Notes: generated by a model from the sequence alone, not told the origin. A stretch of DNA of 64,000 nucleotides from Marinobacter sp. BW6 (GCF_008107725.1 NZ_VIRN01000061.1:1-64000), one strand, 5' to 3'. Positions 1 to 9,962 are shown, counted from the stretch's first letter. Numbers and translations: made by a program.

Positions 1-106
1 CACTGTCCTGATATTTCATATCCGAAATACCTCGGCCAGCGCCCACACGAATTACTTGGTCAACTTTTTAAAGAGCGTTTGAGCTGTTGCTCAATCAAGG
101 TGGCGT
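1..106 (-). other. Leader of an rRNA operon (16S lies beyond the left edge)
   Basis: Read on the minus strand, this stretch runs from the promoter-proximal start site toward the window edge. It carries the boxA-like GCTCTTTAAAAAG followed by a segment ending in an 'attcgtgtgg'-like motif. Both are typical of the region just before 16S (and of the 16S-23S spacer) in Pseudomonas-like bacteria. No tRNA lies on its upstream side and two promoters do, so the 16S leader is the better reading. The 16S gene itself is not in the window. Confidence 0.75.
62..76 (-). promoter_or_regulatory. boxA-like antitermination element of the rRNA leader
   Basis: The minus strand reads GCTCTTTAAAAAGTT, close to the E. 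coli boxA (TGCTCTTTAACAA), where NusB/NusE start the rRNA antitermination complex. Its place downstream of the tandem promoters and before the presumed 16S gene fits that role. Confidence 0.65.
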
Positions 107-134
107 ATTCTACATCGTTCCGCCGCCCTGTCAA
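107..134 (-). promoter_or_regulatory. rRNA promoter, proximal (TTGACA-N16-TAGAAT)
   Basis: The minus strand has a perfect -35 TTGACA (129-134), a 16-bp spacer and -10 TAGAAT (107-112), followed by a GC-rich discriminator. AT-rich sequence on its upstream side (about 135-180) could act as an UP element. The 16-bp spacer and GC-rich discriminator are known traits of growth-rate-controlled, ppGpp-sensitive rRNA promoters. Confidence 0.85.
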
Positions 135-239
135 CCGTTAATCTGAAGAATTTTAAAACTCATTTTCTTCAGTACTTTCAAACAGTTGCCTTTCGAATCC
201 GGAGCGGCCTGAGTGGCTTACCCCTCGAAAGAGATGCGC

Positions 240-267
240 ATTCTACAGACCTCTCAGGATGTGTCAA
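240..267 (-). promoter_or_regulatory. rRNA promoter, distal (TTGACA-N16-TAGAAT)
   Basis: This is a second minus-strand promoter with the same two hexamers and the same 16-bp spacer as the proximal one: -35 TTGACA at 262-267, -10 TAGAAT at 240-245. The two start sites are about 133 bp apart, the tandem P1/P2 layout known from other rRNA operons. T-rich sequence at about 278-290 may be an UP element. Confidence 0.85.
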
Positions 268-335
268 CGATTGGTTCTGATTTTTTTCGTGAAACGTCGA
301 GATTGCTGTTTATGACACCAAAATTCGATAAAGAT

Positions 336-1526
336 TCATGTTTCAACAACAACCGATTCTGCAGCAGCGCGCGCTTTTTTCCGCGCTTCCTCCACGGAGG
401 CACCCTTCGCCAACGCGACCCCCATTCGACGGCGTCCTTTCAGCTCGGGTTTGCCAAACAGGCGTAACTGGGTATCCGGTTCGGAAAGTGCCGATTCAAG
501 GCCTGAGTAGGAAACCTCTGCCGAGTCCCCTTCTGGAAGTATCACCGCCGATGCCGACGGTCCGGTCTGACGAATCGAGGGAACCGGCAGCCCCAGGATT
601 GCTCGCGCATGAAGGGCAAATTCAGAGAGGTCCTGAGAAACCAGAGTGACCAGCCCGGTATCATGAGGGCGTGGCGACACCTCAGAGAACCAGACGTTGT
701 CTTCTTTAACGAAAAGCTCTACACCATAGATGCCATATCCCCCAAGATTTTCGACCACAGCCCTGGCCACTTCTGCCGAACGCTCATACGCCAGCGACGC
801 CATTGGCTGAGGTTGCCAGGACTCTCGGTAGTCTCCATCTTCCTGCCTATGCCCTATGGGCTCACAAAAAGACACCCCATCCCGGTGCTTTACGGTCAGC
901 AGGGTAATCTCGTAGTCGAAATCCACGAAACCCTCAACGATCACCCTTCCTTTGCCAGCGCGCCCGCCAGACTGGGCATATTCCCACGCCGCTTCAATAT
1001 CATCTTCGGTCTTGACGGTACTTTGTCCTTTGCCCGAGGAGCTCATCACCGGCTTTACTACGAGTGGCAGTCCTATTTCCTTCACGGCTGCAAGGTATTC
1101 CTCCCGAGAACCGGCAAAGCGGTATGGTGAGGTTGGCAGTCCCAGCTCTTCAGCCGCAAGTCGCCGGATTCCCTCACGGTTCATTGTAAGATTCACCGCC
1201 CTGGCCGTTGGGATAACGTGATAACCCTCTTCTTCCAGCTTAACCAGCTCCGGCGTGGCAATGGCTTCAATCTCCGGAACAATCAGATCCGGTTTTTCCT
1301 GCTCGATAACGCGGCGCAGGCTGACGCCATCGAGCATGTCGATGACGTGGCTCCGGTGAGCCACTTGCATGGCAGGTGCATCTGCATACCGGTCCACGGC
1401 AATCACCTCAACGCCGTAGCGCTGCAACTCGATGACCACTTCTTTTCCAAGCTCACCGGATCCGCAAAACAGAACCCTGAAGGCGTTGCCTTTGAGGGGT
1501 GTACCAATTCGAACTGAGTCAGTCAT
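336..1526 (-). CDS. purT: Formate-dependent phosphoribosylglycinamide formyltransferase
   Basis: PurT makes formyl-GAR from GAR, formate and ATP in the third step of cytosolic purine synthesis, an alternative to the folate-dependent PurN. The 396 residues match the family (about 392). The N-terminal Rossmann-like segment begins with the [11 protein letters not shown] stretch near residue 20. The central ATP-grasp fold contains a glycine-rich SSGKGQST loop near residue 163 and the [12 protein letters not shown] metal/ATP-binding stretch near residue 284. Its coding end lies about 70 bp from the distal rRNA promoter and both run leftward. No clear terminator is visible between them, so some read-through into the rRNA promoter zone is possible. 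Confidence 0.95.
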   Translation of the reverse strand: MTDSVRIGTPLKGNAFRVLFCGSGELGKEVVIELQRYGVEVIAVDRYADAPAMQVAHRSHVIDMLDGVSLRRVIEQEKPDLIVPEIEAIATPELVKLEEEGYHVIPTARAVNLTMNREGIRRLAAEELGLPTSPYRFAGSREEYLAAVKEIGLPLVVKPVMSSSGKGQSTVKTEDDIEAAWEYAQSGGRAGKGRVIVEGFVDFDYEITLLTVKHRDGVSFCEPIGHRQEDGDYRESWQPQPMASLAYERSAEVARAVVENLGGYGIYGVELFVKEDNVWFSEVSPRPHDTGLVTLVSQDLSEFALHARAILGLPVPSIRQTGPSASAVILPEGDSAEVSYSGLESALSEPDTQLRLFGKPELKGRRRMGVALAKGASVEEARKKARAAAESVVVET

Positions 1527-1544
1527 GATCTGCCCGCACCTATA

Positions 1545-1733
1545 TTAGCCGTGAATCAGGGATTTCTTTTCGCGCTCCGCCACCTTTCGTAGCACTTCGC
1601 GGCGTTCTTCATTATCCATCCGGGTCCACCGGGTGATTTCGTCTCCACTCCGATGACAGCCAACACAGACATCATCTTCATCAAGTGCACAAATGCTCAC
1701 GCAGGGCGAGCGCACTTTGTCAGAGACACTCAT
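1545..1733 (-). CDS. DUF1289 family small cysteine-rich protein
   Basis: This is a short protein of about 62 residues with the DUF1289 pattern: [18 protein letters not shown], i.e. four cysteines in a C-x3-C-x7-C-x2-C arrangement that could bind a metal, followed by a short helical basic tail. The function of the family is unknown to me. I place the start at 1733 because its ATG overlaps the stop of the upstream carbonic-anhydrase-like gene (ATGA), which suggests translational coupling. An in-frame ATG at 1748 is the alternative. It is the last gene of a three-gene run, nudL-type hydrolase, gamma carbonic anhydrase-like protein, DUF1289. Confidence 0.8.
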   Translation of the reverse strand: MSVSDKVRSPCVSICALDEDDVCVGCHRSGDEITRWTRMDNEERREVLRKVAEREKKSLIHG

Positions 1734-2263
1734 CTCTTCGGCTCGCATGGCTTGAGCTCATCGGCATAGCGTGCTGCATTTTGCACATAGTGCTGCGCAC
1801 TCATTTCCAGCATCTTCTTCTGGTCGTCATTAAGGTCCCGCTTAATCTTGCCGGGAGAGCCAACAACCATGGAGCCATCCGGAACTTCCATCCCCTCCGG
1901 AATCAGAGCATTAGCACCAATCAGACAATGCTTACCGATCTTCGCGCCATTAAGGATCACCGCGTTGATACCAATCAGGGAATAATCGCCAATCTCGCAA
2001 CCGTGAAGCATTACCTTGTGACCAACAGTTACGCCCTTTCCGAGAGTTAGCGGCATACCCGGGTCTGTATGCAGAACGGAACCGTCCTGAATATTCGTGT
2101 CTGGCCCTATCGTGATTAACTCATTATCACCGCGAATAACGGCGTTGAACCAGACACTGGCATTTTCCATGAGCCTTACCCGGCCTATCACCGACGCATT
2201 GTCGGCCACGAAGTGCCCCTCCCCCTCCAATTCCGGCGTCCGGTCATTCAACTGGTAAAACAT
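1730..2263 (-). CDS. Gamma carbonic anhydrase family protein (YrdA-like hexapeptide repeat)
   Basis: This is a left-handed beta-helix protein of 177 residues built of hexapeptide repeats (pattern such as [21 protein letters not shown]). Histidines sit at the usual zinc positions: [24 protein letters not shown]. The family includes true gamma carbonic anhydrases and YrdA-type proteins whose activity is unproven, so CO2 hydration is inference. The start at 2263 is chosen because a strong GGGAGG ribosome site lies 7 bp upstream and the start falls 1 bp after the stop of the upstream gene. A longer frame from 2305 would overlap that gene. Cytosolic, no signal peptide. Confidence 0.85.
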   Translation of the reverse strand: MFYQLNDRTPELEGEGHFVADNASVIGRVRLMENASVWFNAVIRGDNELITIGPDTNIQDGSVLHTDPGMPLTLGKGVTVGHKVMLHGCEIGDYSLIGINAVILNGAKIGKHCLIGANALIPEGMEVPDGSMVVGSPGKIKRDLNDDQKKMLEMSAQHYVQNAARYADELKPCEPKR

Positions 2264-2264
2264 T

Positions 2265-2852
2265 TCAGCCTCCCTCAGGCGGTTCAAGCAGGTCAATTCC
2301 GGCATCGTACACAGCGTTCAGGAAATCAACCAGAACCACTGCCGACAGCCCCCAGATCTCGTAGCGCTCCCACCGATAGCAGGGCACGTAAAACGTATGG
2401 TTTAGGAAATTCAGAGCGTCCGTGCGCTCTCGTCGATCCTCAAGAAAAAAAGAGAGAGGTACCCGAAATACGCTTTCAATCTCGTGAGGATTGGGCTCCA
2501 AAGGATGATCCCCGGGGATAACGCCCACGTAAGGAGTAACAAGAATTCCGTAACGGGACATTACCTGGCTGAGAGGCGCAATAATCTGCACCTGGTCTGG
2601 CGGAAGCCCTATTTCTTCGTGGGTTTCACGCAGCGCGGTCGCTGCCAGAGACGGGTCTCCGGGATCACGTTTCCCCCCAGGGTACGCCACCTGCCCCCGA
2701 TGAGTGCTCAAATTTTCGGACCTGAGCGTAAAGATCATTTCGGGATTTCGGTGATCATCGGTTACCGGAACCAGTATACCGGCCTCGGGATAATCCAGCG
2801 CCAGCTGCCGCGGCGCATAGCCGGCGAGGCGCTCGGCAAGTAAATCACGCAA
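2265..2852 (-). CDS. CoA pyrophosphatase (Nudix, NudL/YeaB-like)
   Basis: This Nudix hydrolase of 195 residues is predicted to cleave coenzyme A or its derivatives to 3',5'-ADP and 4'-phosphopantetheine. The Nudix box starts at about residue 59 ([20 protein letters not shown], then EEIGL). The preceding [17 protein letters not shown] segment is characteristic of the NudL/CoAse subgroup. The start codon is TTG (2852), preceded at 8 bp by a GGAG site. An upstream ATG is out of frame and closes after a few codons. It heads the operon with the gamma carbonic anhydrase-like and DUF1289 genes, and is divergent from another Nudix gene about 100 bp away. Confidence 0.85.
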   Translation of the reverse strand: MRDLLAERLAGYAPRQLALDYPEAGILVPVTDDHRNPEMIFTLRSENLSTHRGQVAYPGGKRDPGDPSLAATALRETHEEIGLPPDQVQIIAPLSQVMSRYGILVTPYVGVIPGDHPLEPNPHEIESVFRVPLSFFLEDRRERTDALNFLNHTFYVPCYRWERYEIWGLSAVVLVDFLNAVYDAGIDLLEPPEGG

Positions 2853-2949
2853 TGTTCATCTCCACGGTACATCCGGAGGTTGGATGAGACAGAGGCAGCC
2901 GGGATCGTTAAACTGACTACCACACCAATTTTAGTATACGGGGAAAATC

Positions 2950-3501
2950 ATGAAGTACTGCAGCACATGCGGCCAGCCGGTTGAACAGCGCATCCCCGAA
3001 GGCGATAACCGTCACCGCTATGTCTGTGTCAGCTGCGATACCATACATTACCAGAACCCGCGCATTGTCGCCGGCACGGTCCCCGTGTGGGAGGGCCAGA
3101 TACTCCTGTGCCGAAGAGCTATCGAACCGCGCTATGGCTACTGGACACTACCCGCGGGATTTATGGAGAACGCAGAAACCACCATTGAGGCGGCTGAGCG
3201 TGAAACTATGGAAGAGGCCCTGGCTGAAGTACATATCGAGGGACTCTACTCCATCATCGACGTTCCACACATCAATCAGGTTCACATGTTCTACCGAGCC
3301 ACCCTCAAAGATGGTCAATTCGGCGCCGGGGAAGAGTCACTGGAATCGAAGCTGTTCGGGCTGGATGAGATCCCCTGGGAGGAGATCTCCTTTCCAACCG
3401 TCAAGCGGACCCTGGAACTGTTCCTGTCCGACTATCGGAGTGATTCTTTCGGTGTTCACGTGAGCGACATTCGCCACCCCATGGCAAATGACCGAAAATA
3501 A
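2950..3501 (+). CDS. Nudix hydrolase with N-terminal zinc ribbon
   Basis: The protein has 183 residues. A short N-terminal zinc ribbon (CSTCG at residue 4 and CVSC at residue 26) precedes a Nudix domain with the box GFMENAETTIEAAERETMEE near residue 69. The usual glycine after the EE pair is replaced by Ala-Leu, as I recall for this ADP-ribose/FAD-pyrophosphatase-like subgroup. The substrate cannot be told from sequence; NADH-type dinucleotides or FAD are candidates. A GGGGAA ribosome site sits about 8 bp before the ATG. It is convergent with the small NIF3/YqfO-like gene, 10 bp away, without an obvious terminator. Confidence 0.85.
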   Translation: MKYCSTCGQPVEQRIPEGDNRHRYVCVSCDTIHYQNPRIVAGTVPVWEGQILLCRRAIEPRYGYWTLPAGFMENAETTIEAAERETMEEALAEVHIEGLYSIIDVPHINQVHMFYRATLKDGQFGAGEESLESKLFGLDEIPWEEISFPTVKRTLELFLSDYRSDSFGVHVSDIRHPMANDRK

Positions 3502-3510
3502 AGCCGCCGA

Positions 3511-3822
3511 CTACAGCTCCTCCATTCGATAGACTTCGTAAGCAGGCTCCTCGTAGGGGTGAGCCTGCTTAAGCGCTGCGAGGGCATCCTGTATCACCTC
3601 ATCGGCACAAACCAGCTCAACCCTGTACTCATCCACCGCTTCAATCTCACCGGCTTTGCCGAGAAATGGATCACTTCCTTCAAGCGGACGAAACTGCCCC
3701 CGTCCGAGACATTGCCAGGCACAACAATCGTAATCACCTATACGACCAGCTCCGGCATCGAACAATGCCTGCTTGGTCTGCTCAACGTGAGTTTCCGGAA
3801 CGAAATAACACATCTTGTACAT
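3511..3822 (-). CDS. NIF3/YqfO-like small domain protein
   Basis: This is a 103-residue protein that resembles the PII-like middle domain of YqfO/NIF3 proteins: an initial MYKMCYFVPETHVEQTKQAL strand-helix, then GRIGDYDCCAWQ, and a C-terminal ALKQAHPYEEPAYEVY segment. The HPYEEPAY motif is the hallmark. Stand-alone copies are common in gammaproteobacteria; their molecular role is not established. I chose the start at 3822 because a GGGAGGG ribosome site lies about 8 bp upstream. The frame extends to 3876 but the added residues look non-native. The upstream region holds the DnaA-box pair. Confidence 0.8.
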   Translation of the reverse strand: MYKMCYFVPETHVEQTKQALFDAGAGRIGDYDCCAWQCLGRGQFRPLEGSDPFLGKAGEIEAVDEYRVELVCADEVIQDALAALKQAHPYEEPAYEVYRMEEL

Positions 3823-3876
3823 CGAAAACCCTCCCTCGGATCGGATATTTTTTGTACAGATTAATAGCTTAGACAC

Positions 3877-3899
3877 TTACCCACAGAATCTGTGGATAA
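3877..3899. promoter_or_regulatory. Inverted pair of DnaA boxes
   Basis: TTACCCACA (3877-3885, one base from consensus) faces a perfect TGTGGATAA (3891-3899) across five bases, forming the palindromic core CCACAGAATCTGTGG. It lies in a non-coding stretch followed at about 3983-4015 by a very AT-rich tract. It could titrate DnaA or control the adjacent gene. There is no dnaA, dnaN or gidA nearby, so I do not call it oriC. Confidence 0.6.
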
Positions 3900-4167
3900 C
3901 TCTGGGGAAAGTTTTTGGGAACACGTCTCCAAACCCCGTAATCACTGCACTTTCGTTAAATTGGCGACAAAATCACCTGATTCATTTATTATATATTTTT
4001 CAATAACTTACATCTTATGCGCAAAAGTTGAACCGAATTCCCGGTCTTTGTTCACAGAACAAACAGGCAGGCACCGGAAATGTGCATAAAAATACTGAGT
4101 CAAGGGAATTTTTGCCATTTTCGCCGATTTTTTCCCTTGAAAAATGCCCAGAAACGGAGCAAGCAAT
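3900..4167. other. AT-rich intergenic region with two perfect inverted repeats
   Basis: No gene is supported here. Visible structure: an AT-rich tract at about 3983-4015; a 7-3-7 palindrome TTTGTTC-ACA-GAACAAA at 4047-4063, itself flanked by CCGGT/ACCGG; and a 9-bp inverted repeat TCAAGGGAA (4100-4108) / TTCCCTTGA (4132-4140). Neither repeat is followed by the T-run of a terminator in the expected orientation, so they are more likely protein-binding sites or mRNA structure. Confidence 0.5.
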
Positions 4168-4220
4168 AAAAAAGCCGGCTTTGGAGTAAACACTCGTATT
4201 GAGCGTATCCAAAACCGGCT
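4168..4220 (-). terminator. Rho-independent terminator of purL
   Basis: On the minus strand, arms AGCCGGTTTTGGA (from 4220-4208) and TCCAAAGCCGGCT (4185-4173) form a long stem with a 22-nt loop, followed by T6 (4173-4168). It begins 20 bp after the purL stop. Confidence 0.9.
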
Positions 4221-4239
4221 CGTTCCTGGCGGGGGGAAA

Positions 4240-7200
4240 TTAACCGAACCAGCGTCTCGCATTGCGGAACATGCGAATCCAGGAACCATCTTCTTGCCAG
4301 TCTGACGGGCGCCAGGAGTGCTGAACTGCCCGGAACACACGCTCCGGATGCGGCATCATGATCGTGACCCTGCCGTCGCGGGTCGTAACCCCGGTAATCC
4401 CGGCTTCCGATCCATTCGGGTTGTAAGGGTAACGAACCGTTGCCTGACCCCGGTTATCCACGAAGCGCAGAGCCACGAGCTCACTCTCAGAGAGCGCCTC
4501 CGCCGAGGTACCACTGGCGAATTCAACCCTCCCCTCGCCGTGGGCAACGGCGATCGGCATACGAGACCCGGCCATGCCATCCATGAACGCAGACGGCGAT
4601 GGCATCACTTCAACCATGGCCAGCCGCGCTTCGAACTGCTCGGATTGGTTGCGCACGAAACGAGGCCAGCCTTCGCTGCCTGGGATCAGTTCGTGCAGGT
4701 TTGAGAGCATCTGACAGCCATTGCACACCCCCAGCGCCAACGTGTCCTGGCGATTGAAGAATTCCGCAAACTGGTCCCTGACTCGGTCGCTGAACAAAAT
4801 CGATTTGGCCCACCCCTCACCGGCGCCCAGAACGTCACCGTAGGAGAAACCGCCACAGGCGACCAGACTATTAAAGCCATCCAGCGTAACCCGGCCAGAG
4901 AGCAGGTCGCTCATATGCACGTCAACAGAATCGAAACCGGCGCGATCAAATGCAGCCGCCATTTCAACCTGGCCATTCACGCCCTGCTCCCGCAGGACCG
5001 CAACCTTTGGACGGGCTCCCTTATTGATATAGGGGGCAGCCACATCTTCATTGATATCGTAGGAAAGCTTAGCGTGAAGACCGGGATCCTCTGCATCAAG
5101 CAGATTATCGAATTCCTCACGGGCGCAATCAGCGTTATCCCGGAGAGACTGAACGCGGTAACTGGTTTCAGCCCACAGGCGCTGAAGCTCCACGCGAGAT
5201 TCGTCCACCACCGTGCCGCCTTCGAAGGTGAGGCGAAGGCTGTCAGTGTCATTCGGGCTACCGATCACACTGATATAGTCTCCAAGGCCCGCGGCAGAGA
5301 ACTGCTGCAAGACAAAACCAGTGTCTTCCCTGCGCACCTGAATAACGGCACCCAACTCTTCGTTAAACAGTTCCCTGGCAAACTGGCTGCGATCTTCGGC
5401 CAGGCCATCCAGCTTGATATCAACACCGCAACGGCCGGCAAAGCACATTTCAGCGAGCGTGACGAACAGGCCACCGTCCGAACGGTCATGATAGGCCAGC
5501 AGTTTACCGTCGGTGTTCAGACCCTGAACGACCGCGAAGAAAGCCTTGACGTCCTCCGGGTCATCCAGGTCTGGCGCCACGGCACCGACCTGACGGTACA
5601 CCTGAGCCAGAGCCGAACCACCCAGGCGGTTCTGGCCCGCGGCGAGATCCACCAGGATCAGGTCGGTCTCGCCAGCATCTTTAACCAGTTGGGGAGTCAA
5701 CGTTCTGGCAACATCAGTTACCGGCGCAAAGCCGCTGACGATCAATGAAAGCGGTGCAGTTACGCTCTTCTGTTCGCCGCTGTCTTCTTCCCACATGGTC
5801 TTCATGGACATGGAGTCCTTGCCCACGGGGATCGTGATTCCAAGCTCCGGGCACAATTCCATGCCTACGGCGCGAACGGTCTCATAGAGATTTTCATCTT
5901 CGCCCGGGTGGCCAGCAGCGGCCATCCAGTTTGCAGAGAGGCGGATATCAGACAATTTGCCGATCGGCGCCGCGGCCATATTGGTAATCACTTCACCCAC
6001 AGCCATACGACCGGACGCGGGCGCATCAATCGTCGCGACCGGCGTGCGCTCGCCCATGGCCATCGCTTCACCAGTGCGAACATCGAAGGAGGTGGAAGTC
6101 ACAGCCACATCAGCAACCGGAACCTGCCAGGGCCCAACCATCTGATCCCGCGCAACCAGGCCGGTAATGGTCCGGTCACCGATGGTGATCAAAAAGCTCT
6201 TGGAGCCAACGGACGGCAGACGCAGAACGCGGCGAATGGCGTCATCCAGATCGATTTTGGTGGAGTCGAAAATGGGCTTCGTGAACGAAGCGCGGCTGAC
6301 ACTCCGGTGCATGCGTGGCGGTTTGCCGAACAGCACTTCCATCGGCAGATCAACCGGCTTGTCGTCGAAGTAGGAATCGCCCAATTCAAGGTGGTGGGTT
6401 TCCGTTGCCTCACCAATCACTGCATAGGGGCAACGTTCGCGGCGGCAAAGGGCATCAAACCGTTCCAGATTCTCCGGAGCGACTGCCATCACATACCGTT
6501 CCTGGGATTCGTTACACCAGATCTCCAGCGGCGACATCCCAGGCTCATCACTGGGGATATCGCGAAGTTCGAATTTGCCGCCGCGGCCTCCATCTTTTAC
6601 GAGCTCCGGCATGGCATTGGAGAGACCACCGGCCCCAACATCGTGGATAAACGCGATGGGGTTCTCGTCACCCATCTGCCAGCAACGGTCGATCACTTCC
6701 TGGCACCGACGCTCCATCTCCGGGTTGTCCCGCTGAACAGAGGCAAAATCCAGGTTTTCATTACTGGAACCCGAGTCCATGGATGACGCAGCGCCACCGC
6801 CGAGACCAATCAGCATGGAAGGCCCACCCAACACGATAAGCTTGGCGCCAACCGGTATATTGCCCTTTTCTACGTGGTCCTCACGAATGTTGCCAAGACC
6901 ACCGGCAATCATGATCGGCTTGTGGTAACCGCGAACCTCTTCGCCCGCGGCACCCGGCACTCTCTCTTCAAAGGTGCGGAAATAGCCGGCCAGGTTGGGA
7001 CGACCAAATTCGTTATTGAATGCGGCACCGCCAATGGGGCCTTCGATCATAATGTCGAGCGGGGAAGCAATCCGCTCTGGTTTGCCATAGTTGATTTCCC
7101 ATGGCTGGGGGTCGTCCGGCAGGTTCAGGTTCGACACCGTGAAACCCGTCAGGCCGGCCTTGGGCTTTGAACCCCGACCAGTGGCACCTTCGTCGCGGAT

Positions 7201-8145
7201 TTCGCCGCCAGAACCTGTTGCGGCACCGGCCGCAGGGGCAATCGCTGTCGGGTGGTTGTGCGTCTCCACCTTCATCAGAATGTGAATATCTTCTTCGTTG
7301 TAACCGTAGACACCCGTCTCCGGATCCGGGAAGAAGCGGCCACCGCGGCTGCCTCGGATAACAGATGCGTTATCCTTGTATGCCGAGAGGACACCCTCGC
7401 TGTTCATTTCAAACGTGTTGCGGATCATGGCGAACAGGGACTTTTCCTGGCCCTCGCCGTCAATATCCCAGGACGCGTTGAATATCTTGTGCCGGCAGTG
7501 CTCAGAGTTCGCCTGTGCGAACATCATAAGCTCCACGTCGGTCGGATCCCGCTCAAGATCGGTGAAGGACTTCACCAGGTAGTCAATTTCATCTTCGGCG
7601 AGCGCCAGACCCAGGCGCGAGTTCGCCTCAACCAGGGCATCACGCCCACCCGCCAGAACGGGGACCCGCCCGAGGAGACGCGGCTCTTCATGACTGAATA
7701 GCAGTTCGGCACCGCCCATTTCATGGAATACTTTCTGGGTCATGCGGTCATGAAGCAAGGCTGCGATTTTTTCGCGCTGCTCCAGGCCAAGCTTACGGCC
7801 AGAACGAATATAGAAAGCCGTGCCACGTTCGATCCGATGTATCTGACGGAGTCCGCAGTTCCGGGCGATGTCCGTTGCCTTACTGGACCAGGGTGACAGC
7901 GTCCCCGGGCGCGGCACGACCAGGAAAAGCACCCCATCCGGGTCTTCCTCCGGCACGCTGGGACCGTACGTCAGTAGCCGGTCGAGTATAGCCTGCTCTG
8001 CGTCAGAGAGGTCTGCCTCCAGATCGACAAAGTGCATGAACTCTGCATAAACGTGCTCGACTTCAGGCACGATATCCTGAATCCGGGAATGCAATTTGCG
8101 GGAGCGGAATGGCGAGAGCGCGGGTGCGCCGCGAAGTTCAAGCAT
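4240..8145 (-). CDS. purL: Phosphoribosylformylglycinamidine synthase (FGAM synthetase, large form)
   Basis: PurL converts FGAR, glutamine and ATP to FGAM in the fourth step of purine synthesis. It is the large single-chain gammaproteobacterial form of 1301 residues (E. coli 1295): N-terminal PurS-like domain, linker, two AIRS-like ATP-binding halves ([12 protein letters not shown] near residue 295), and a C-terminal class I glutamine amidotransferase. The amidotransferase nucleophile is Cys1141 in GVCNGCQM; the His-Glu pair is in MPHPERV near the C terminus. The frame extends to 8262, but homology begins at [14 protein letters not shown], hence the start at 8145. The ribosome site there is weak. 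It is divergent from mltF, an arrangement shared with Pseudomonas, and no PurR-like operator was found. Confidence 0.96.
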   Translation of the reverse strand: MLELRGAPALSPFRSRKLHSRIQDIVPEVEHVYAEFMHFVDLEADLSDAEQAILDRLLTYGPSVPEEDPDGVLFLVVPRPGTLSPWSSKATDIARNCGLRQIHRIERGTAFYIRSGRKLGLEQREKIAALLHDRMTQKVFHEMGGAELLFSHEEPRLLGRVPVLAGGRDALVEANSRLGLALAEDEIDYLVKSFTDLERDPTDVELMMFAQANSEHCRHKIFNASWDIDGEGQEKSLFAMIRNTFEMNSEGVLSAYKDNASVIRGSRGGRFFPDPETGVYGYNEEDIHILMKVETHNHPTAIAPAAGAATGSGGEIRDEGATGRGSKPKAGLTGFTVSNLNLPDDPQPWEINYGKPERIASPLDIMIEGPIGGAAFNNEFGRPNLAGYFRTFEERVPGAAGEEVRGYHKPIMIAGGLGNIREDHVEKGNIPVGAKLIVLGGPSMLIGLGGGAASSMDSGSSNENLDFASVQRDNPEMERRCQEVIDRCWQMGDENPIAFIHDVGAGGLSNAMPELVKDGGRGGKFELRDIPSDEPGMSPLEIWCNESQERYVMAVAPENLERFDALCRRERCPYAVIGEATETHHLELGDSYFDDKPVDLPMEVLFGKPPRMHRSVSRASFTKPIFDSTKIDLDDAIRRVLRLPSVGSKSFLITIGDRTITGLVARDQMVGPWQVPVADVAVTSTSFDVRTGEAMAMGERTPVATIDAPASGRMAVGEVITNMAAAPIGKLSDIRLSANWMAAAGHPGEDENLYETVRAVGMELCPELGITIPVGKDSMSMKTMWEEDSGEQKSVTAPLSLIVSGFAPVTDVARTLTPQLVKDAGETDLILVDLAAGQNRLGGSALAQVYRQVGAVAPDLDDPEDVKAFFAVVQGLNTDGKLLAYHDRSDGGLFVTLAEMCFAGRCGVDIKLDGLAEDRSQFARELFNEELGAVIQVRREDTGFVLQQFSAAGLGDYISVIGSPNDTDSLRLTFEGGTVVDESRVELQRLWAETSYRVQSLRDNADCAREEFDNLLDAEDPGLHAKLSYDINEDVAAPYINKGARPKVAVLREQGVNGQVEMAAAFDRAGFDSVDVHMSDLLSGRVTLDGFNSLVACGGFSYGDVLGAGEGWAKSILFSDRVRDQFAEFFNRQDTLALGVCNGCQMLSNLHELIPGSEGWPRFVRNQSEQFEARLAMVEVMPSPSAFMDGMAGSRMPIAVAHGEGRVEFASGTSAEALSESELVALRFVDNRGQATVRYPYNPNGSEAGITGVTTRDGRVTIMMPHPERVFRAVQHSWRPSDWQEDGSWIRMFRNARRWFG

Positions 8146-8427
8146 GATATCAACCTGTATCGCGCGAAACGGGGAAGTCTGGGTGCAATTTGAAAGGCCG
8201 CCATGATACTCGAAAGCGGGGTCAGGATACAGCGCTTGAAGCGTTAATCCCTGACCGTACAATTGACATTGTTTTGCATATTAATTAACCAGATTTATTG
8301 ACCAGACATCCGACACCAAGGATCATTGACCGTGTGGAAGGGAATTCCACGCTCAGGATAGAAAGGGGTGCGGGGCCGCCAGCGACTCTGCAACCAGATG
8401 ATCCAGCCGTGACGGAGATCAGGGATC
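8146..8427. other. Divergent purL/mltF promoter region
   Basis: This 282-bp non-coding gap separates the divergent genes. A plausible plus-strand promoter for mltF is TTGACC (8298-8303), 17 bp, GATCAT (8321-8326). Just downstream is a short perfect inverted repeat GTGGAA-GGGAA-TTCCAC (8334-8350). A possible minus-strand -10 TATCAT for purL lies at 8203-8208, without a convincing -35. These are inferences from consensus matching only. Confidence 0.35.
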
Positions 8428-9942
8428 TTGCCTAGAATACTTGCTGCTCTTAAAAGCGCATCCGCCAAGACGGTTGTCGTGCTTGGCACCGCCCTAATAC
8501 TGACAGGATGCTCACAACCCAGCACTCTCCAGGAAATCCGGGACGAGGGTGTGCTGCATGTGATCACCCGCTCGGCTCCCTCTATCTATGTGGAAAGCGA
8601 GGACGAACCCACCGGTTACGACTATGAGCTGGCAAAGCTGTTTGCCAACGAGCTGGGCGTAAAGCTCCGCATTCGCGTCGCCGATGACAATACTGAAATC
8701 CTGTCGGTGCTGGAAAAAAACTACGCCCACTTGGGCATGCTGGGGCTCTCCAGACAGCCGGACACGACCGATCAGTACCACACCGTGGCTACCGGCATTA
8801 CCGCACAGTCGATACTGGTTTATAACCGGGATGTGGAACGCCCGGATTCACTGAAAGACCTCGCCGGAAAATCCCTTCACGTGGTGGCTAACAGCAACCA
8901 TGAGCATCGCCTCAACGAAGCCCGAGAGGAAATCGCGGAGCTTCAGTGGCAAGTGCATCCCGGGCTCGACGCTGCTGGCATTCTGTCCCGGGTCGAAAGC
9001 GGTGAGTTCCCCTACGGAATGGTTTCCTCTAACGAACTCGACCTCAACCACGTGTTTTACCCAATGGTAAAAGAGGCATTTACCGTTGGAGAACCTGGCG
9101 AGCTGGCCTGGTTTTTCCCGTCGACGCAGGATGGATCCCTGGCAAAAGCTGCCCGGCAGTTCCTGGACACTCTCGAGGCCGACGGCACTCTGGCCCAGAT
9201 TGCCGAGCGCTTCTATGGCCATCTGGACCGGCTCAATTACGTCGGCGCGCGCACCTTCATGCACCATGTTGAAAACCGCTTACCCAAATACGAGTCCTTG
9301 TTTCGCAACTATGCCACGGACTTCAATATGGACTGGAGGTTGCTCGCGGCCATCGGTTATCAGGAGTCCCACTGGAGGCCCAATGCGGTATCTCCCACCG
9401 GGGTCCGTGGCCTGATGATGCTAACCCGGAACACGGCCAGCCACATTGGTATCAACAACCGCCTGGATGCCGAGGAAAGCATCCAGGGCGGCGCCAAGTA
9501 TTTCCGGATCGTGCATGAGAAAATCCCGGAAAGAATCCCCGAACCGGACCGCACCTGGTTCGCCCTCGCCTCTTACAACGTGGGTTTCGGGCACCTTGAA
9601 GATGCCCGCCGCCTTACAGAAGGTGCTGGAAAGGACCCCGACCGGTGGATGGATGTGAAGGAGTTCCTGCCACTGCTGGCTCAAAAGGAATGGTATACCA
9701 AGACCCGCTTCGGCTACGCCCGGGGCCATGAACCGGTGATCTACGTTCAGAATATTCGACGCTACTATGATGTTCTGGCGCGGCTCAACGAACCGACCAC
9801 TCCTGCGCAAGATCAAGAAGAGCAGATCGTGCAAATGGAAGAAAGCCAGACACCTGGGATCCTTGCAGACGAACTGCGGTCGGACGAAAAGCTCCGGGCC
9901 GGCCTTCCGGCAGAGCTCGGCATGATCCCGCCGACCCTCTGA
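8428..9942 (+). CDS. mltF: Membrane-bound lytic murein transglycosylase F
   Basis: MltF cleaves the MurNAc-GlcNAc bond of peptidoglycan to 1,6-anhydro products. The 504-residue protein has a lipoprotein signal ending in LTGC (Cys about residue 28), a periplasmic solute-binding-protein-like domain (about 35-265) and a C-terminal SLT/GEWL-fold domain. Its catalytic Glu313 lies in GYQESHWRPNAVSPTG, followed by RGLMMLT. The first codon is TTG at 8428 with GGAG/AGGG upstream; a GTG further upstream is out of frame and stops at once. It is convergent with recX, 20 bp away. Confidence 0.93.
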   Translation: MPRILAALKSASAKTVVVLGTALILTGCSQPSTLQEIRDEGVLHVITRSAPSIYVESEDEPTGYDYELAKLFANELGVKLRIRVADDNTEILSVLEKNYAHLGMLGLSRQPDTTDQYHTVATGITAQSILVYNRDVERPDSLKDLAGKSLHVVANSNHEHRLNEAREEIAELQWQVHPGLDAAGILSRVESGEFPYGMVSSNELDLNHVFYPMVKEAFTVGEPGELAWFFPSTQDGSLAKAARQFLDTLEADGTLAQIAERFYGHLDRLNYVGARTFMHHVENRLPKYESLFRNYATDFNMDWRLLAAIGYQESHWRPNAVSPTGVRGLMMLTRNTASHIGINNRLDAEESIQGGAKYFRIVHEKIPERIPEPDRTWFALASYNVGFGHLEDARRLTEGAGKDPDRWMDVKEFLPLLAQKEWYTKTRFGYARGHEPVIYVQNIRRYYDVLARLNEPTTPAQDQEEQIVQMEESQTPGILADELRSDEKLRAGLPAELGMIPPTL

Positions 9943-9962
9943 AGTACCCGACCTGAGAAAGA

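Noticed and set aside
3877..4140. Chromosomal replication origin
   Set aside because: Only two clear DnaA boxes, and no dnaA, dnaN, recF, gyrB or gidA near; kept as a DnaA-site finding only.
5908..6786. Long open frame antisense to purL (about 290 codons)
   Set aside because: It lies wholly inside purL, has no recognisable domain and is a GC-rich codon-position shadow of the real gene.
8146..8262. PurR operator upstream of purL
   Set aside because: No sequence close to the ACGCAAACGTTTNCNT-type palindrome was found in the gap.
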